Shown in pieces: positions 1 through 8,287 of a stretch of 15,104 nt of DNA; the stretch's first letter is position 1; each line of letters opens with the position of its first letter. The DNA is taken from positions 1 through 15,104 of the forward strand of contig CAJTMY010000045.1 in NCBI GenBank assembly GCA_910577355.1. Reading direction: 5' to 3'. The notes under the pieces are model-generated. The model was not told the DNA's origin. It saw nothing but the letters and a program-made list of their open reading frames with translations, and searched no databases. The translations under genes and the position numbers were made by a program. This DNA comes from an uncultured Muribaculaceae bacterium. Its GTDB lineage: Bacteria; Bacteroidota; Bacteroidia; Bacteroidales; Muribaculaceae.

Positions 1-9
1 TTATCGCTA

Positions 10-39
10 ATCACCAAATTTTCAATCACTTAATTTTCA
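10..39. repeat. Two-unit 15-bp tandem repeat downstream of GH43
   Basis: ATCACCAAATTTTCA (10-24) is followed directly by ATCACTTAATTTTCA (25-39), with two mismatches in 15. It begins 7 bp after the GH43 stop and has no obvious terminator structure. Whether more units lie beyond the left edge cannot be seen. Confidence 0.5.
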
Positions 40-45
40 TCGAAC

Positions 46-1689
46 TCACGTTATTGTAGCGCCGGTGAATCCGCCGGTGCGGTCGCACGATACGAGCGAG
101 GCGTCGATATTGTCGGCGAGTGTCTGCCATCCGGCTCCGGGACGGCGGTATTTGAACGAGTAGTTTGTACCGTCGCACTCCACGAGCATCTCGACAGGGG
201 CGTCGGAGGCGCTTGCCGCAGGCAGCGCGGCCTGCGCCAATACGGTGGGTTGTCCTTTATAATACTGTATGGCGTAGAGATTGTCGCCGTCGGAGGAGAA
301 GAAGTATTGGTTGGCCTCGTTTTTAAGGATCAGAAGGCCGGCACGGTGCGAGGGCGAATCGGGGTTAAACCGCATGGTGACCTGTACGGAGTACGCGTGG
401 TGCTGTATTCGGCGGCCGATGTATGCCGGGACATCGCGGCCTGTGGCCGGAGTGGGGGTGCAGTCGAGGTGCAGGGCGCCGTCGCCGGTGCGATGGCTTA
501 CCTGACCTCGCAACCCCATCCACTCGGGTCGCAGCCGGGGGCTTCTGAAATCATCTGTCCATGTGAAGTTGCCGCTCTGTATGCTGCTGTCATCGCGTCT
601 TACATTGGGCCGTGACAGCACCAACGGCACGGTATCCATGCATTGTGTCATATACGGGTAGCCGTCTTTGCTCCACTTTACGGGCATAAGGAAGGTCTCG
701 CGCCCGAGAGCCTGGAATCCGCCCGGGCCGGGGCGCTGTGCGAGGAACACCGCCCACCAGTCGCCTTCGGGTGTCTGCACAAGGTCGGCATGGCCGGCGC
801 ATGTCACGGGATTGCTGCGGTTGTCCTTGAGTGTGCGCTGTGTGAGGATGGGATTTCGCCACGAGCGCCGCCATGGCCCGCGTATTGCCGGCGCGCGGTA
901 GATGTTGGCCGAGTGCTGCGTGCCGGTGCCGCCTTCGGCAGTGAGCAGATAATAGTAGCCGTCCACCTTGTAGATGTGGGGGCCTTCGGCGCGGTCGAGA
1001 CGTTCGTCGGGGGCGACATCCGGCTCGTAGAGCGGCCACGACTCTCCCACGGTATTGCCGGCCACGGGATCGAAGGCGATGAAGCGTATGCAGCGGTAGG
1101 GACTCCACTTGGGCTTGCCGGCGGTGTCCTCTTTGTACACGATGTAGGAGTTGCCGTCATCGTCGAAAAAGAACGACGGGTCGATGCCGTCGATGCACTT
1201 GAGGAATGTGGGCTCGCTCCATTCGCCGCGCGGGTCGCGGGCGGTGACGTAGAAATGACCCTCCTTGAGTCCCACATCAGTGGTGACCATGTAGAAAAGG
1301 CCGTTGTGCGGATTGTAAGATATATGCGGGGCATAGATGCCGCCTTTGTCGAGGCTTTGTCCCTTTAGATACGGCAGCTGCGACGGACGGTCGAGAATAT
1401 TGCGCACATGTTCCCAATGTGCCAGATCGGTACTGTGATACAGTGGTATACCGGGATAGTAGCCGAATGTCGATGCCACCAACCAATAGTCATTACCGTG
1501 GCGCACGATGCTCGGATCGGAGTTCCAACCCGGAATTATCGGATTATAGAATTCTGTGGAATCGGCAAGCGGTCTCAGACGATAGAATTCGTCGTTGCCC
1601 TGATATGTGAAATCTGAAAAGTGCGCCGTGCTTGCCTGTGCGGTGAAAGCGGAGCAGGCGATGATTGCTATAATGGAGGTAAGTCTCAT
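46..1689 (-). CDS. GH43 beta-xylosidase / alpha-L-arabinofuranosidase, probably C-terminally short
   Basis: Secreted five-bladed beta-propeller glycosidase expected to release xylose or arabinose from xylo-oligosaccharides or pectin side chains, probably in the periplasm. Seen: the GH43 triad sits in its usual contexts, with base D58 (GWNSDPSI), pKa-modulating D170 (DGIDPSFFFDDDG) and acid E235 (DRAEGPHIY). The AGHADLV...GDWWAVFLAQRP stretch (298-320) is typical of xylosidase-like GH43. Residues about 375-547 form a concanavalin-like C-terminal domain (GH43_C2 type). The signal peptide is residues 1-19 (cleavage near AQA|S); C12 after IIA could be a short lipobox, so a lipoprotein is possible. 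Its ATG overlaps the GH3 stop as ATGA, implying translational coupling. Odd: the protein ends at GGFTGATIT, where homologs usually continue about 20 residues to a final ADFDxFEY-like strand. None of the three frames downstream restores it. The exact substrate cannot be read from sequence. Confidence 0.93.
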   Translation of the reverse strand: MRLTSIIAIIACSAFTAQASTAHFSDFTYQGNDEFYRLRPLADSTEFYNPIIPGWNSDPSIVRHGNDYWLVASTFGYYPGIPLYHSTDLAHWEHVRNILDRPSQLPYLKGQSLDKGGIYAPHISYNPHNGLFYMVTTDVGLKEGHFYVTARDPRGEWSEPTFLKCIDGIDPSFFFDDDGNSYIVYKEDTAGKPKWSPYRCIRFIAFDPVAGNTVGESWPLYEPDVAPDERLDRAEGPHIYKVDGYYYLLTAEGGTGTQHSANIYRAPAIRGPWRRSWRNPILTQRTLKDNRSNPVTCAGHADLVQTPEGDWWAVFLAQRPGPGGFQALGRETFLMPVKWSKDGYPYMTQCMDTVPLVLSRPNVRRDDSSIQSGNFTWTDDFRSPRLRPEWMGLRGQVSHRTGDGALHLDCTPTPATGRDVPAYIGRRIQHHAYSVQVTMRFNPDSPSHRAGLLILKNEANQYFFSSDGDNLYAIQYYKGQPTVLAQAALPAASASDAPVEMLVECDGTNYSFKYRRPGAGWQTLADNIDASLVSCDRTGGFTGATIT

Positions 1690-4241
1690 ATTTTCACATT
1701 GATTTTTTGAAGATCTTTATTGTCGCTTGAGGAGCCAATAAACAATTCATATTCTCCCGGCAGGACGGCCATGCGTTGCGTGTCTTCGTCCCATACCTCG
1801 AAGTTGTCGCATGGCATATCGATTGTAACGTTGCGGCTCTCGCCGGCCTTGAGATCTACACGTGCATATCCGCGCAGTGTCTTGTTTGGGCCTGCGACGT
1901 CGCCGGGACGGCGGAGATACAGTTGCACTATCTCGCTACCGTCGGTGTTGCCGGTATTCGTTACTTTTACAGTCACTTTGCCATCTTTATATTGGGGCTT
2001 GGAATATTTGAATGTGGTGTAGCTGAGACCGTGGCCGAAGGGGTAGAGCGGTTCTTCGCGCAGATAGCGGTAAGTGCGGCCGTTCATATGGTATTCGTCG
2101 AACGGAGGCAGCTGCGCGTCGCATGTGTAGAATGTCACGGGGAGCTTTCCCGACGGATTCACATCGCCGTAAAGTATCTCGGCCACGGCGTTGCCTCCCT
2201 CCTCGCCCGGATACCATGCCTGAAGAATCGCGTTGCAGGTCTTGTCCTCGGGTGTGAGCGCCACGGCGCTGCCGCTGCAGTTAACAAGTATCACCTTCTT
2301 GTCGGCGGCATGGAGAGCCGCCAATATGTCGCGCTGGCATTGTGGCAGCTCGATGCTTGTGCGGTCGCCGTTGTCGAAGCCCGGTTCGGTCACTTTGGCC
2401 TGTTCGCGTTCGAGCGCAGGCGATATGCCGCCGAAGAATACCACGATATCGGCGTCTTTGGCTTTTTCGACAATCTGAGGCACTGACACTTCGCGTGTGC
2501 GGCGCAGGTCGAAGTTGAATGTGGCGTCGTCCTTTAGCTGCATATAGTTGAGTTCGATGTCGTATTTTTGTCCTTTCTTGACGTTGAGCGGGCGGGTGCG
2601 GAAGTTTAGTGAGTCGTGTTTCCAACGGTTGTGCACAGTATCGCCGTTCACTATTATACGCATGCCGTCGTCATTGTTGTAGATCATCGTGAGTGTCTCG
2701 TCGGCCTCGGCTACAAATGAGCCCTTGATGCGGACTGTGAAATCGGTGAGTTCAACACCGGGTGCGAAGGCTGTGTTGCCGCCGTTGTCAAGCAGTATGG
2801 GCGACGTATATTGCGCCTCGGCGGCCGGAGTACCGGCCATGTCGGTGTTGTTCCAATATGTGGCATGCATTCCTTTGCGGCCGCTGTCGTCGCTGAATAC
2901 ATCCATTATGCTCACGCTCTCCGAGAGTGCGGTGATTGTGGAGCCGTTGTAATATGGCAGCTCACGTCCGGATATATTGCGCATACCTTGCAGCATGGTC
3001 ACGGTGTAGGCCGGTTGTCCGTAGTATATGCCCCATTGCATAGTGGAGTCGGTGGCATTGGGCCCCATCACCATCACGTTGGCATCCCGTTTAAGGGGCA
3101 GTATTCCGTCGTTTTTCAGCAGCACGCATTGCTCCTGCGCCATCTTGCGGGCAAGGGCGCGATGTTCTTTCGAGGCTATGACGTCGACCGGGATCTTCGA
3201 CCATTCCACGGCGTCGCCGTGATCGAAGTCGCCAACCCGGAAGCGCTCGGCAAGCAGCCGCCGTACGTTCACATCTATGTCGGCCTCGCTTATGTCTCCG
3301 CGTTTCACGGCCTCGGGTATGTTCTTGTAAATGGCGCCGCACTCCACGTCGGTGCCGCTCATGGCGCCGAGAGCCGCTGCCGCGGGTGCGTCTTTGGCCA
3401 CATCGTGACGCTTGGGCAGGTAGAAGTCGTTGATGGCACCGCAGTCGCTCACCACCATGCCGTTGTATCCCCAATCCTCGCGCAGTATCTGCTGCAGCAA
3501 CCGGTCGGAGCCGCAGCAGGCCTGTCCTTCGAAGCGCTGATAGGCACACATCACTTCGCGTACGTCTCCCTGTTGGACAATGGTTTTGAAAGCCGGCAGG
3601 TACGATTCCCACAGGTCGCGCGCCGGCAGATTCTCGATGTTGAAGTTGTGGCGGGTCTTTTCCGGCCCGCTGTGTACGGCGAAATGCTTGGCACAGGCCA
3701 GGAGTTTCTTATATCTGGCATCGGCCGGACCCTGAAGGCCGCGCACCACCCGCAGTCCCATGCGGCCGTTCATATACGGATCTTCGCCATAGCTCTCCTG
3801 TCCGCGTCCCCAACGTGGATCACGGAATATATTTACCGTTGGAGTCCAGAACGACAGCCCCTTGTATTTGCCCATTTCGCCTTTTGTCCGTGCCTGGTTG
3901 TTCTTTGCGCGGGCTTCGTCGCTTACCGCCGTGAATATCTCCTCGATAAGATCGTCGTCAAATGATGCGGCCATGCCTATGCACGACGGAAAAACCGTAG
4001 CCGTGCCGTTGCGGCCGACGCCGTGCAGGGCTTCGCTCCACCACTCGAATGCCGGGATACTGAGCCTCTCAATAGCCGGTGATGAATTCATCATCAGTCT
4101 GGTCTTTTCTTCAAGTGTAAGTCTGTCGCACAGGTCGGCTGCTCTCTCTTCGGGGCTGAGAGCCGTATCCTGATATGGATAAATTGCGGAGCAAGTTACA
4201 GTGGCCGCGGCAAATAACGACAATACAGATATTTGTTTCAT
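1686..4241 (-). CDS. GH3 beta-xylosidase/beta-glucosidase with PA14 insert
   Basis: Secreted retaining exo-glycosidase of 851 residues that removes terminal beta-linked xylose or glucose, probably in the periplasm. Seen: signal peptide 1-19 (cleavage near CSA|I); GH3 N-terminal TIM-barrel about 28-340, with KHFAVHSGPEKTRH (185-198) and nucleophile D266 in GMVVSDCGAIND; the alpha/beta sandwich (about 370-710) interrupted by a PA14 domain (about 455-585); and a C-terminal fibronectin-III-like domain from PFGHGLSYTTF (734-744) to the end. The acid/base should lie near LEREQ (610-614). The HSGPEKTRHNFN pattern resembles Bacteroidales xylan 1,4-beta-xylosidases more than simple cellobiases, but specificity is inference. 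An in-frame ATG 18 codons upstream (4295) is rejected because that extension overlaps the hairpin at 4276-4316 and precedes the signal peptide. The stop overlaps the GH43 start by 4 nt, so the two form one operon. No C-terminal YNLQG tail is present, unlike the four genes upstream. Confidence 0.94.
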   Translation of the reverse strand: MKQISVLSLFAAATVTCSAIYPYQDTALSPEERAADLCDRLTLEEKTRLMMNSSPAIERLSIPAFEWWSEALHGVGRNGTATVFPSCIGMAASFDDDLIEEIFTAVSDEARAKNNQARTKGEMGKYKGLSFWTPTVNIFRDPRWGRGQESYGEDPYMNGRMGLRVVRGLQGPADARYKKLLACAKHFAVHSGPEKTRHNFNIENLPARDLWESYLPAFKTIVQQGDVREVMCAYQRFEGQACCGSDRLLQQILREDWGYNGMVVSDCGAINDFYLPKRHDVAKDAPAAAALGAMSGTDVECGAIYKNIPEAVKRGDISEADIDVNVRRLLAERFRVGDFDHGDAVEWSKIPVDVIASKEHRALARKMAQEQCVLLKNDGILPLKRDANVMVMGPNATDSTMQWGIYYGQPAYTVTMLQGMRNISGRELPYYNGSTITALSESVSIMDVFSDDSGRKGMHATYWNNTDMAGTPAAEAQYTSPILLDNGGNTAFAPGVELTDFTVRIKGSFVAEADETLTMIYNNDDGMRIIVNGDTVHNRWKHDSLNFRTRPLNVKKGQKYDIELNYMQLKDDATFNFDLRRTREVSVPQIVEKAKDADIVVFFGGISPALEREQAKVTEPGFDNGDRTSIELPQCQRDILAALHAADKKVILVNCSGSAVALTPEDKTCNAILQAWYPGEEGGNAVAEILYGDVNPSGKLPVTFYTCDAQLPPFDEYHMNGRTYRYLREEPLYPFGHGLSYTTFKYSKPQYKDGKVTVKVTNTGNTDGSEIVQLYLRRPGDVAGPNKTLRGYARVDLKAGESRNVTIDMPCDNFEVWDEDTQRMAVLPGEYELFIGSSSDNKDLQKINVKI

Positions 4242-4272
4242 GGCGGGGTTTGGATAAGGATTGGTTATTGTG

Positions 4273-4316
4273 AAAAACGGGCCGTATCCCGGCATTGGCG
4301 TGAGATACGGCCCGTT
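4273..4316 (-). terminator. Rho-independent terminator after the CBM-like gene
   Basis: Perfect 13-bp inverted repeat (4276-4288 with 4304-4316, core ACGGGCCGTATC) around a 15-nt loop. On the minus strand it is followed directly by a run of T. It lies between the stop of the CBM-like gene (4375) and the GH3 start (4241). Its position inside the would-be N-terminal extension of GH3 supports the start at 4241. It may be leaky, because no clear promoter separates it from GH3. Confidence 0.85.
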
Positions 4317-4374
4317 GTGGATTACTTAGAAATTGTTCTAAAGGAATCTTTGTAAGGATTTGGATAGCTGAAGC

Positions 4375-5805
4375 TTATTTATTGTAGATTTTGGTGCCGT
4401 TGCTGAGGATGATGAGACCCTTTGCGTCGGGAGCCACTTCGATGCCCTGAAGGTTGTATGCCTTGACAGGTGCGTTTTCACCGGCTATGATGTCTTCGAT
4501 GCCGTCCGAGCCGTTTTCCCACCAGTTGGGGGTGTTGCCGAAGCCGAGACGGAGGAGATTGATGGTGTATTTGTTGGATACAGGCTCCTGGAAGAGGAGG
4601 TGCAGGATCTTTGTACCGGCGGTAAGGTCTATGTCGTTTACGATTTTCGAGTAGTAATCCGTCCAGCTGTTTTTGATGCCTTCGTCAGGAACGAGAGTAT
4701 AAGTCCATTCGGCAGTTGCGCCGGTGGGATCTTCCTCATAAGCGGCCTTGTCGAAGATCGAGAAGATTACAGAAGGAGTATCACCGTCGTTTTTCTTGCA
4801 GGAATATGCTACATTGAAGCTGTATGTACCTGCCTCCGATACACGGATCTCGAAGTCTTCGGTCTTGCCGTTACGGTAATCGCCGAGGTTGTTCACCTTG
4901 CCGATTTCGCCGTAAGGTTCTCCATCGAGTTTGAGCTGTTTGGTAGATGTCTCGAGCTTGCCACCGGATACGAGTCGGGTGTCAAAGTTGATCCAACCGG
5001 GGAGCTCGGTGTACATCTTCACTTCGTCGAAGTATGCGATAAGCTCTGTGGATTCGGTCATGATGATCTTGTAAGGATTTTCTTCGATTACATCACCGTA
5101 TCCGTTTTCAAAATGGTTGAACTTGTAGCCGCTCTTGGCAACAGCGGTTGCGGTTACTTCAGCTTCGGCAAGGTAGAAGTTCTGTGAGGGGCTGAGTGTT
5201 ATAGAGCCTGCATCATCACCGGGTTCAACGTAGGTGTAGAGGCTGAACTGTTCGATGTTTTCACGGGCTTCGAATACGAATTCGCCGATGTTGAATGTGT
5301 TAGACTTGCCGCCGTTCTCGTTTTGGAATTCAATCGAGAAGATATATTCGCCGGCGGGGATGGGGTCGGTTACGTAGATTTCGGAAGGACCGAGGCCGTA
5401 CCATGCTTTTGCTACGGGATCGAATGTGTTGGTCTGCGACCATACAACATCATCGGTCGCTTTGTCTTTGAGCGAGAATACGCCGTACGATCCCGGAGTG
5501 TCGTTCTTGGCGGCTACTTCAAATTTTATGATGTAGCAGGACTCCTGGGTGCTCTTTACGCAGAGTTCGGCTATATCGCCGGGCTTGAAGCTCGAGAGAT
5601 AGTAGGCCTCGCCGTTTTTGTATTTTTCATGTGTTACGGCACCGCCGGGAGTCTCACCTTCCTCAAGGGTGTGGTTGATGTAGGTCTTCAGGTAGTCACC
5701 GGTAAGCAGCAACGGAGTCTTGTTGGGGATGTCCTGAGCGGTCTGGGCATTGGCGGCGAGGCCAAAGCCGAGAGCGGCAGCACAAAGGAGTAAAGTCTTT
5801 TTCAT
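4375..5805 (-). CDS. Secreted CBM-like protein with InlB-type B-repeat and C-terminal tail (non-catalytic)
   Basis: Protein of 476 residues with no recognisable catalytic motif. Seen: signal peptide MKKTLLLCAAALGFGLAANA|Q (1-20). A first jelly-roll-like module spans about 30-180 and ends IPAGEYIFSIEF...FNIGEFVFE. A short B-repeat-like domain (about 195-260, SGYKFNHFENG...STELIAYFD) resembles the divergent InlB B-repeat family. A second jelly-roll-like module (about 265-423) contains VSEAGTYSFNVAYSCK. After a WWENGSDGIEDI linker comes the YNLQGIEV...GLIILSNGTKIYNK tail (450-476). Inferred role: carbohydrate-binding or adhesive component working with the neighbouring pectinases. The modules look like the CBM6/35-type beta-sandwiches of the CE8 protein, but no ligand can be assigned. 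Start choice: an upstream in-frame ATG at 5868 is rejected because the likely -7 promoter box (5866-5873) covers it. Own promoter upstream and own terminator downstream, so probably monocistronic. Confidence 0.85.
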   Translation of the reverse strand: MKKTLLLCAAALGFGLAANAQTAQDIPNKTPLLLTGDYLKTYINHTLEEGETPGGAVTHEKYKNGEAYYLSSFKPGDIAELCVKSTQESCYIIKFEVAAKNDTPGSYGVFSLKDKATDDVVWSQTNTFDPVAKAWYGLGPSEIYVTDPIPAGEYIFSIEFQNENGGKSNTFNIGEFVFEARENIEQFSLYTYVEPGDDAGSITLSPSQNFYLAEAEVTATAVAKSGYKFNHFENGYGDVIEENPYKIIMTESTELIAYFDEVKMYTELPGWINFDTRLVSGGKLETSTKQLKLDGEPYGEIGKVNNLGDYRNGKTEDFEIRVSEAGTYSFNVAYSCKKNDGDTPSVIFSIFDKAAYEEDPTGATAEWTYTLVPDEGIKNSWTDYYSKIVNDIDLTAGTKILHLLFQEPVSNKYTINLLRLGFGNTPNWWENGSDGIEDIIAGENAPVKAYNLQGIEVAPDAKGLIILSNGTKIYNK

Positions 5806-5865
5806 TTGTTTAAGGTTAAATGAATATTGTTTTGATTGGTTATAGTCGGATGTGATTTCCGATGC

Positions 5866-5916
5866 CAAAATTACTATTATAGCGCGGGTGGATAGGCGGA
5901 AAATTTATCGCGAAAT
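5866..5916 (-). promoter_or_regulatory. Promoter of the CBM-like gene: -7 box plus related upstream element
   Basis: The minus-strand TAATTTTG (5866-5873) matches TAnnTTTG, about 60 nt upstream of the chosen start. The plus-strand block GGAAAATTTATCGCGAAAT (5898-5916) resembles GGAAAAATTGTCGAAAT at 15002-15018 and begins its A run 26 nt from the -7 box, the same spacing as at the CE8 promoter. The match is looser than between the other two promoters. Confidence 0.5.
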
Positions 5917-5956
5917 GTGTAAAATCCACGCATCGTCATTTTTTCTGTCATAGTCC

Positions 5957-5997
5957 GAATAAAATAGAGACACAGGCCGATTGGAGCCTGTGTCTCT
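5957..5997 (-). terminator. Rho-independent terminator after the PL1 pair
   Basis: Perfect 12-bp stem (AGAGACACAGGC at 5966-5977 with its complement at 5986-5997) and an 8-nt loop, followed on the minus strand by a T-rich tract, ATTTTATTC. It sits 20 nt past the stop of the second pectate lyase and ahead of the promoter of the next gene. Confidence 0.82.
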
Positions 5998-6017
5998 GTT
6001 ATTGCGCGTAATATAGA

Positions 6018-8270
6018 TTACTTTATAAGGATCTTCTTGCCCTTGTGGATGTACAGACCCGGTGTGGTGGGAGTCTCGAACCGTATACCTTGCAGATTGT
6101 ACCATCCGTCGTCGTAATAATCGTCGATGTCGACGGCCACGTCGTTCACGCCCGAATTCTCGGTAGTGTAGAGAGTGACGCGCATCAGGGGGTTATTGCC
6201 TTTCCATGTCATTGTGAGGTTGTTGATGACGCCGTCGCCGAGTGATACGTCGAATGTGCTGTTCTCCGTGTCGCTGCTGCCTGTAGGCTTTCGTAGCGAA
6301 TATGTACCTTCGGGGTATTGGGCGCCGTTGAATTCGACGAGGTGTGCGTCGGTATAGCTTGATGTGGCGTAGCGGCCGCGGCCTTCAAATCTTGCCCATC
6401 TGATTGTAGCACCGCCCGGCAGGGTGTAAACGTGCTGCATGTCGCGGCCGTAGCCTACCAGATCGCCGCTGGTGGTGTATCCTCCGTTGGCTGTACTGAC
6501 CGATATGCCGTGGCCGAACGACCATGTGCTGCCCTCGCGGGTGGTGTTGTCGATGATATAGAAGTCCTCCACCGGTTCATACTCCACGATGGCGCCCTCA
6601 ACGGTACCGCCGGTATTCTGTGCTTCTGTGATGTGCTCGACAATGCTTGCGAGGTATACTTCGAGCATGGTGTAGCCCTCGCTGTTGTACGAGTTGCCGT
6701 CGGCGGCATTCTCCGGGTCGAGGCCGTTGGCGCGTTCCCATTCGTCGGGGATACCGTCGCCGTCTGTGTCGGCGGGTGCTGGTGCCGATTCAAGGGTAGG
6801 CCATGCGCTCCATCCGGCGGGAGCGTCGGCGGGTTTGTTGTCGTCCTGTGTGTTGATGAGTCCCTTGGAGCATCCTGAGCCGGTGTAGGTCGCTTTGCCG
6901 TTTCTTGTATCGGATACCATGAGTGCGTCGTGGCTGTCGCGGCTCAGCGATGCGCCGGCATAGTCGAGCACGCGGTCGTAGGCGTCCTCGGCGCTGTGGG
7001 TGGTGGTGTATACGAAATCGATGGGAGAGTCGAGACGCATGTCTTTCTTCACCTGATTGCTCCATGTGCCGTCGTTGCCATCGGTGTCGATCTGGTTGTA
7101 CATGCCGTAGTTCCAGTTGTCGCGGGTGACGTCGCTGTACTTGCTGTTGACGTTGCCATCGACAAAGAATGTACCCCAGCGGTGCAGCGCGGGATGCCAT
7201 CCGTTCCATGCCACATCCACACTTTTGCCGTCGTACATGAACTTGTCGGTCATTGGATCGACATCATAGCGCTTGCCGTCGATGGTAAGGTATGTGACGC
7301 CGTCGTGTGCGATCTTTATGGCCGATGCCGATACCGTCTTGCCTGTCGCGTTCTTGATATTGGCCGCTGTGCCGGATGCGTTGAAGCAGTAGCTTACCGT
7401 GCGGATCCCTATGCCGGCTATGCGACGACCTCTGTAATTGGTGGGAGTGGCGGAGCCGGGTTTATAGTAATTGTTTACGATGTTTACGTTCATGGCTTCG
7501 CCGCCGTAGCATCCGTTGCCGCTGTAGTTGTAGATTACATTGTTGCGCATATCCATGCGCTCGTCGAGCTGTGTGCCTGTGCGCGGGCCGAGGCGGGGAG
7601 TGCGCGAGCCGTGATGTGCGAGCAGGTTGTGGTGGTATGATGCGCCCGAGCCGCCCCAGTTGCCTCCATAGCCGTGCGCGCCTTTCGAGTGACCCGAGTT
7701 GACGAGGCTCTGCGATACGATGCTCCACTGCACAGTAGTGTTGTGACTGCCGTATACCGAGCAGCATTCGTCGATGCTCCAGCTTATAGAGCAGTGGTCT
7801 ACGATTATGTTCTCGCTGTCCATGGCGCCGAGTCCGTCGCCTTCGTGCTTGTCGCTGTTCTTGCTGCCGAGCCGGAAGCGTATGTAGCGTATCACATTGT
7901 TGGAGCTGAGTGTCACGGGATAGTCGGCCAGACATATGCCGTCGCCGGGTGCGGTCTGGCCGGCGATTGTGGTATTCCCCGGAATTGTGAGGCCGCTGCT
8001 TAGATGGATAGTGCCCGATACGTCGAATACGATTGTGCGGGGGCCGGGCTGGCGCAGTGCCCATCGCAGCGAGCCTGTGCCGTTGTCTTTCAGATTGGTG
8101 ACGTGGTATACTTTGCCGCCGCGGCCGCCGGTAGTATAACGACCGAAGCCTTCAGCGCCCGGGAAGGCCGGAACCTTCTCGTTGCTCTGCGCTGCGGCCG
8201 GAAATGCGCACATCAGGGCGCTTGCCGCGAGGGCTGCAGTAGCTACGCTATGAAATGTCTTGAATTTCAT
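6018..8270 (-). CDS. PL1 pectate lyase with 64-residue insert, TSP3-like Ca motif and C-terminal tail
   Basis: Secreted right-handed beta-helix lyase of 750 residues that cleaves de-esterified polygalacturonate by calcium-dependent beta-elimination. Seen: signal peptide 1-27 (AAA|Q); PL1 core about 34-450, with opening FPGAEGFGRYTTGGRGG (36-52), IIVDHCSISWSIDE (155-168) and SYHHNLLAHHGSRTPR (211-226), where R223 is the likely catalytic arginine. A thrombospondin-3-like calcium motif, DTDGDGIPDEWE, lies at 501-512. An accessory beta-sandwich spans about 608-703, and the YNLQGIRF...GLYIHKGKKILIK tail 724-750. Compared with the paralog upstream, residues about 291-366 contain roughly 64 extra residues between RRIAGIGI and the FFVDGN strand. 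It starts 17 nt after the stop of that paralog, so the two are co-transcribed, and a terminator follows. Pectin lyase rather than pectate lyase activity cannot be excluded from sequence. Confidence 0.93.
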   Translation of the reverse strand: MKFKTFHSVATAALAASALMCAFPAAAQSNEKVPAFPGAEGFGRYTTGGRGGKVYHVTNLKDNGTGSLRWALRQPGPRTIVFDVSGTIHLSSGLTIPGNTTIAGQTAPGDGICLADYPVTLSSNNVIRYIRFRLGSKNSDKHEGDGLGAMDSENIIVDHCSISWSIDECCSVYGSHNTTVQWSIVSQSLVNSGHSKGAHGYGGNWGGSGASYHHNLLAHHGSRTPRLGPRTGTQLDERMDMRNNVIYNYSGNGCYGGEAMNVNIVNNYYKPGSATPTNYRGRRIAGIGIRTVSYCFNASGTAANIKNATGKTVSASAIKIAHDGVTYLTIDGKRYDVDPMTDKFMYDGKSVDVAWNGWHPALHRWGTFFVDGNVNSKYSDVTRDNWNYGMYNQIDTDGNDGTWSNQVKKDMRLDSPIDFVYTTTHSAEDAYDRVLDYAGASLSRDSHDALMVSDTRNGKATYTGSGCSKGLINTQDDNKPADAPAGWSAWPTLESAPAPADTDGDGIPDEWERANGLDPENAADGNSYNSEGYTMLEVYLASIVEHITEAQNTGGTVEGAIVEYEPVEDFYIIDNTTREGSTWSFGHGISVSTANGGYTTSGDLVGYGRDMQHVYTLPGGATIRWARFEGRGRYATSSYTDAHLVEFNGAQYPEGTYSLRKPTGSSDTENSTFDVSLGDGVINNLTMTWKGNNPLMRVTLYTTENSGVNDVAVDIDDYYDDGWYNLQGIRFETPTTPGLYIHKGKKILIK

Positions 8271-8287
8271 GGAGATGATAGGAGTAG

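Noticed and set aside
1..60. Single-base frameshift explaining the short GH43 end
   Set aside because: Both alternative frames were read through to their stops (one ends at once, the other gives VSSMKIK); neither gives the expected final strand.
2811..3965. Plus-strand open frame of 384 codons antisense to GH3
   Set aside because: The minus strand encodes an unambiguous GH3 catalytic domain over the same bases; the antisense product shows no recognisable family.
4242..4295. N-terminal extension of GH3 starting at 4295
   Set aside because: It would place 18 residues before a good signal peptide and overlaps the terminator hairpin.
5806..5868. N-terminal extension of the CBM-like protein starting at 5868
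   Set aside because: The likely -7 box covers the upstream ATG, and the signal peptide begins at the ATG at 5803-5805.
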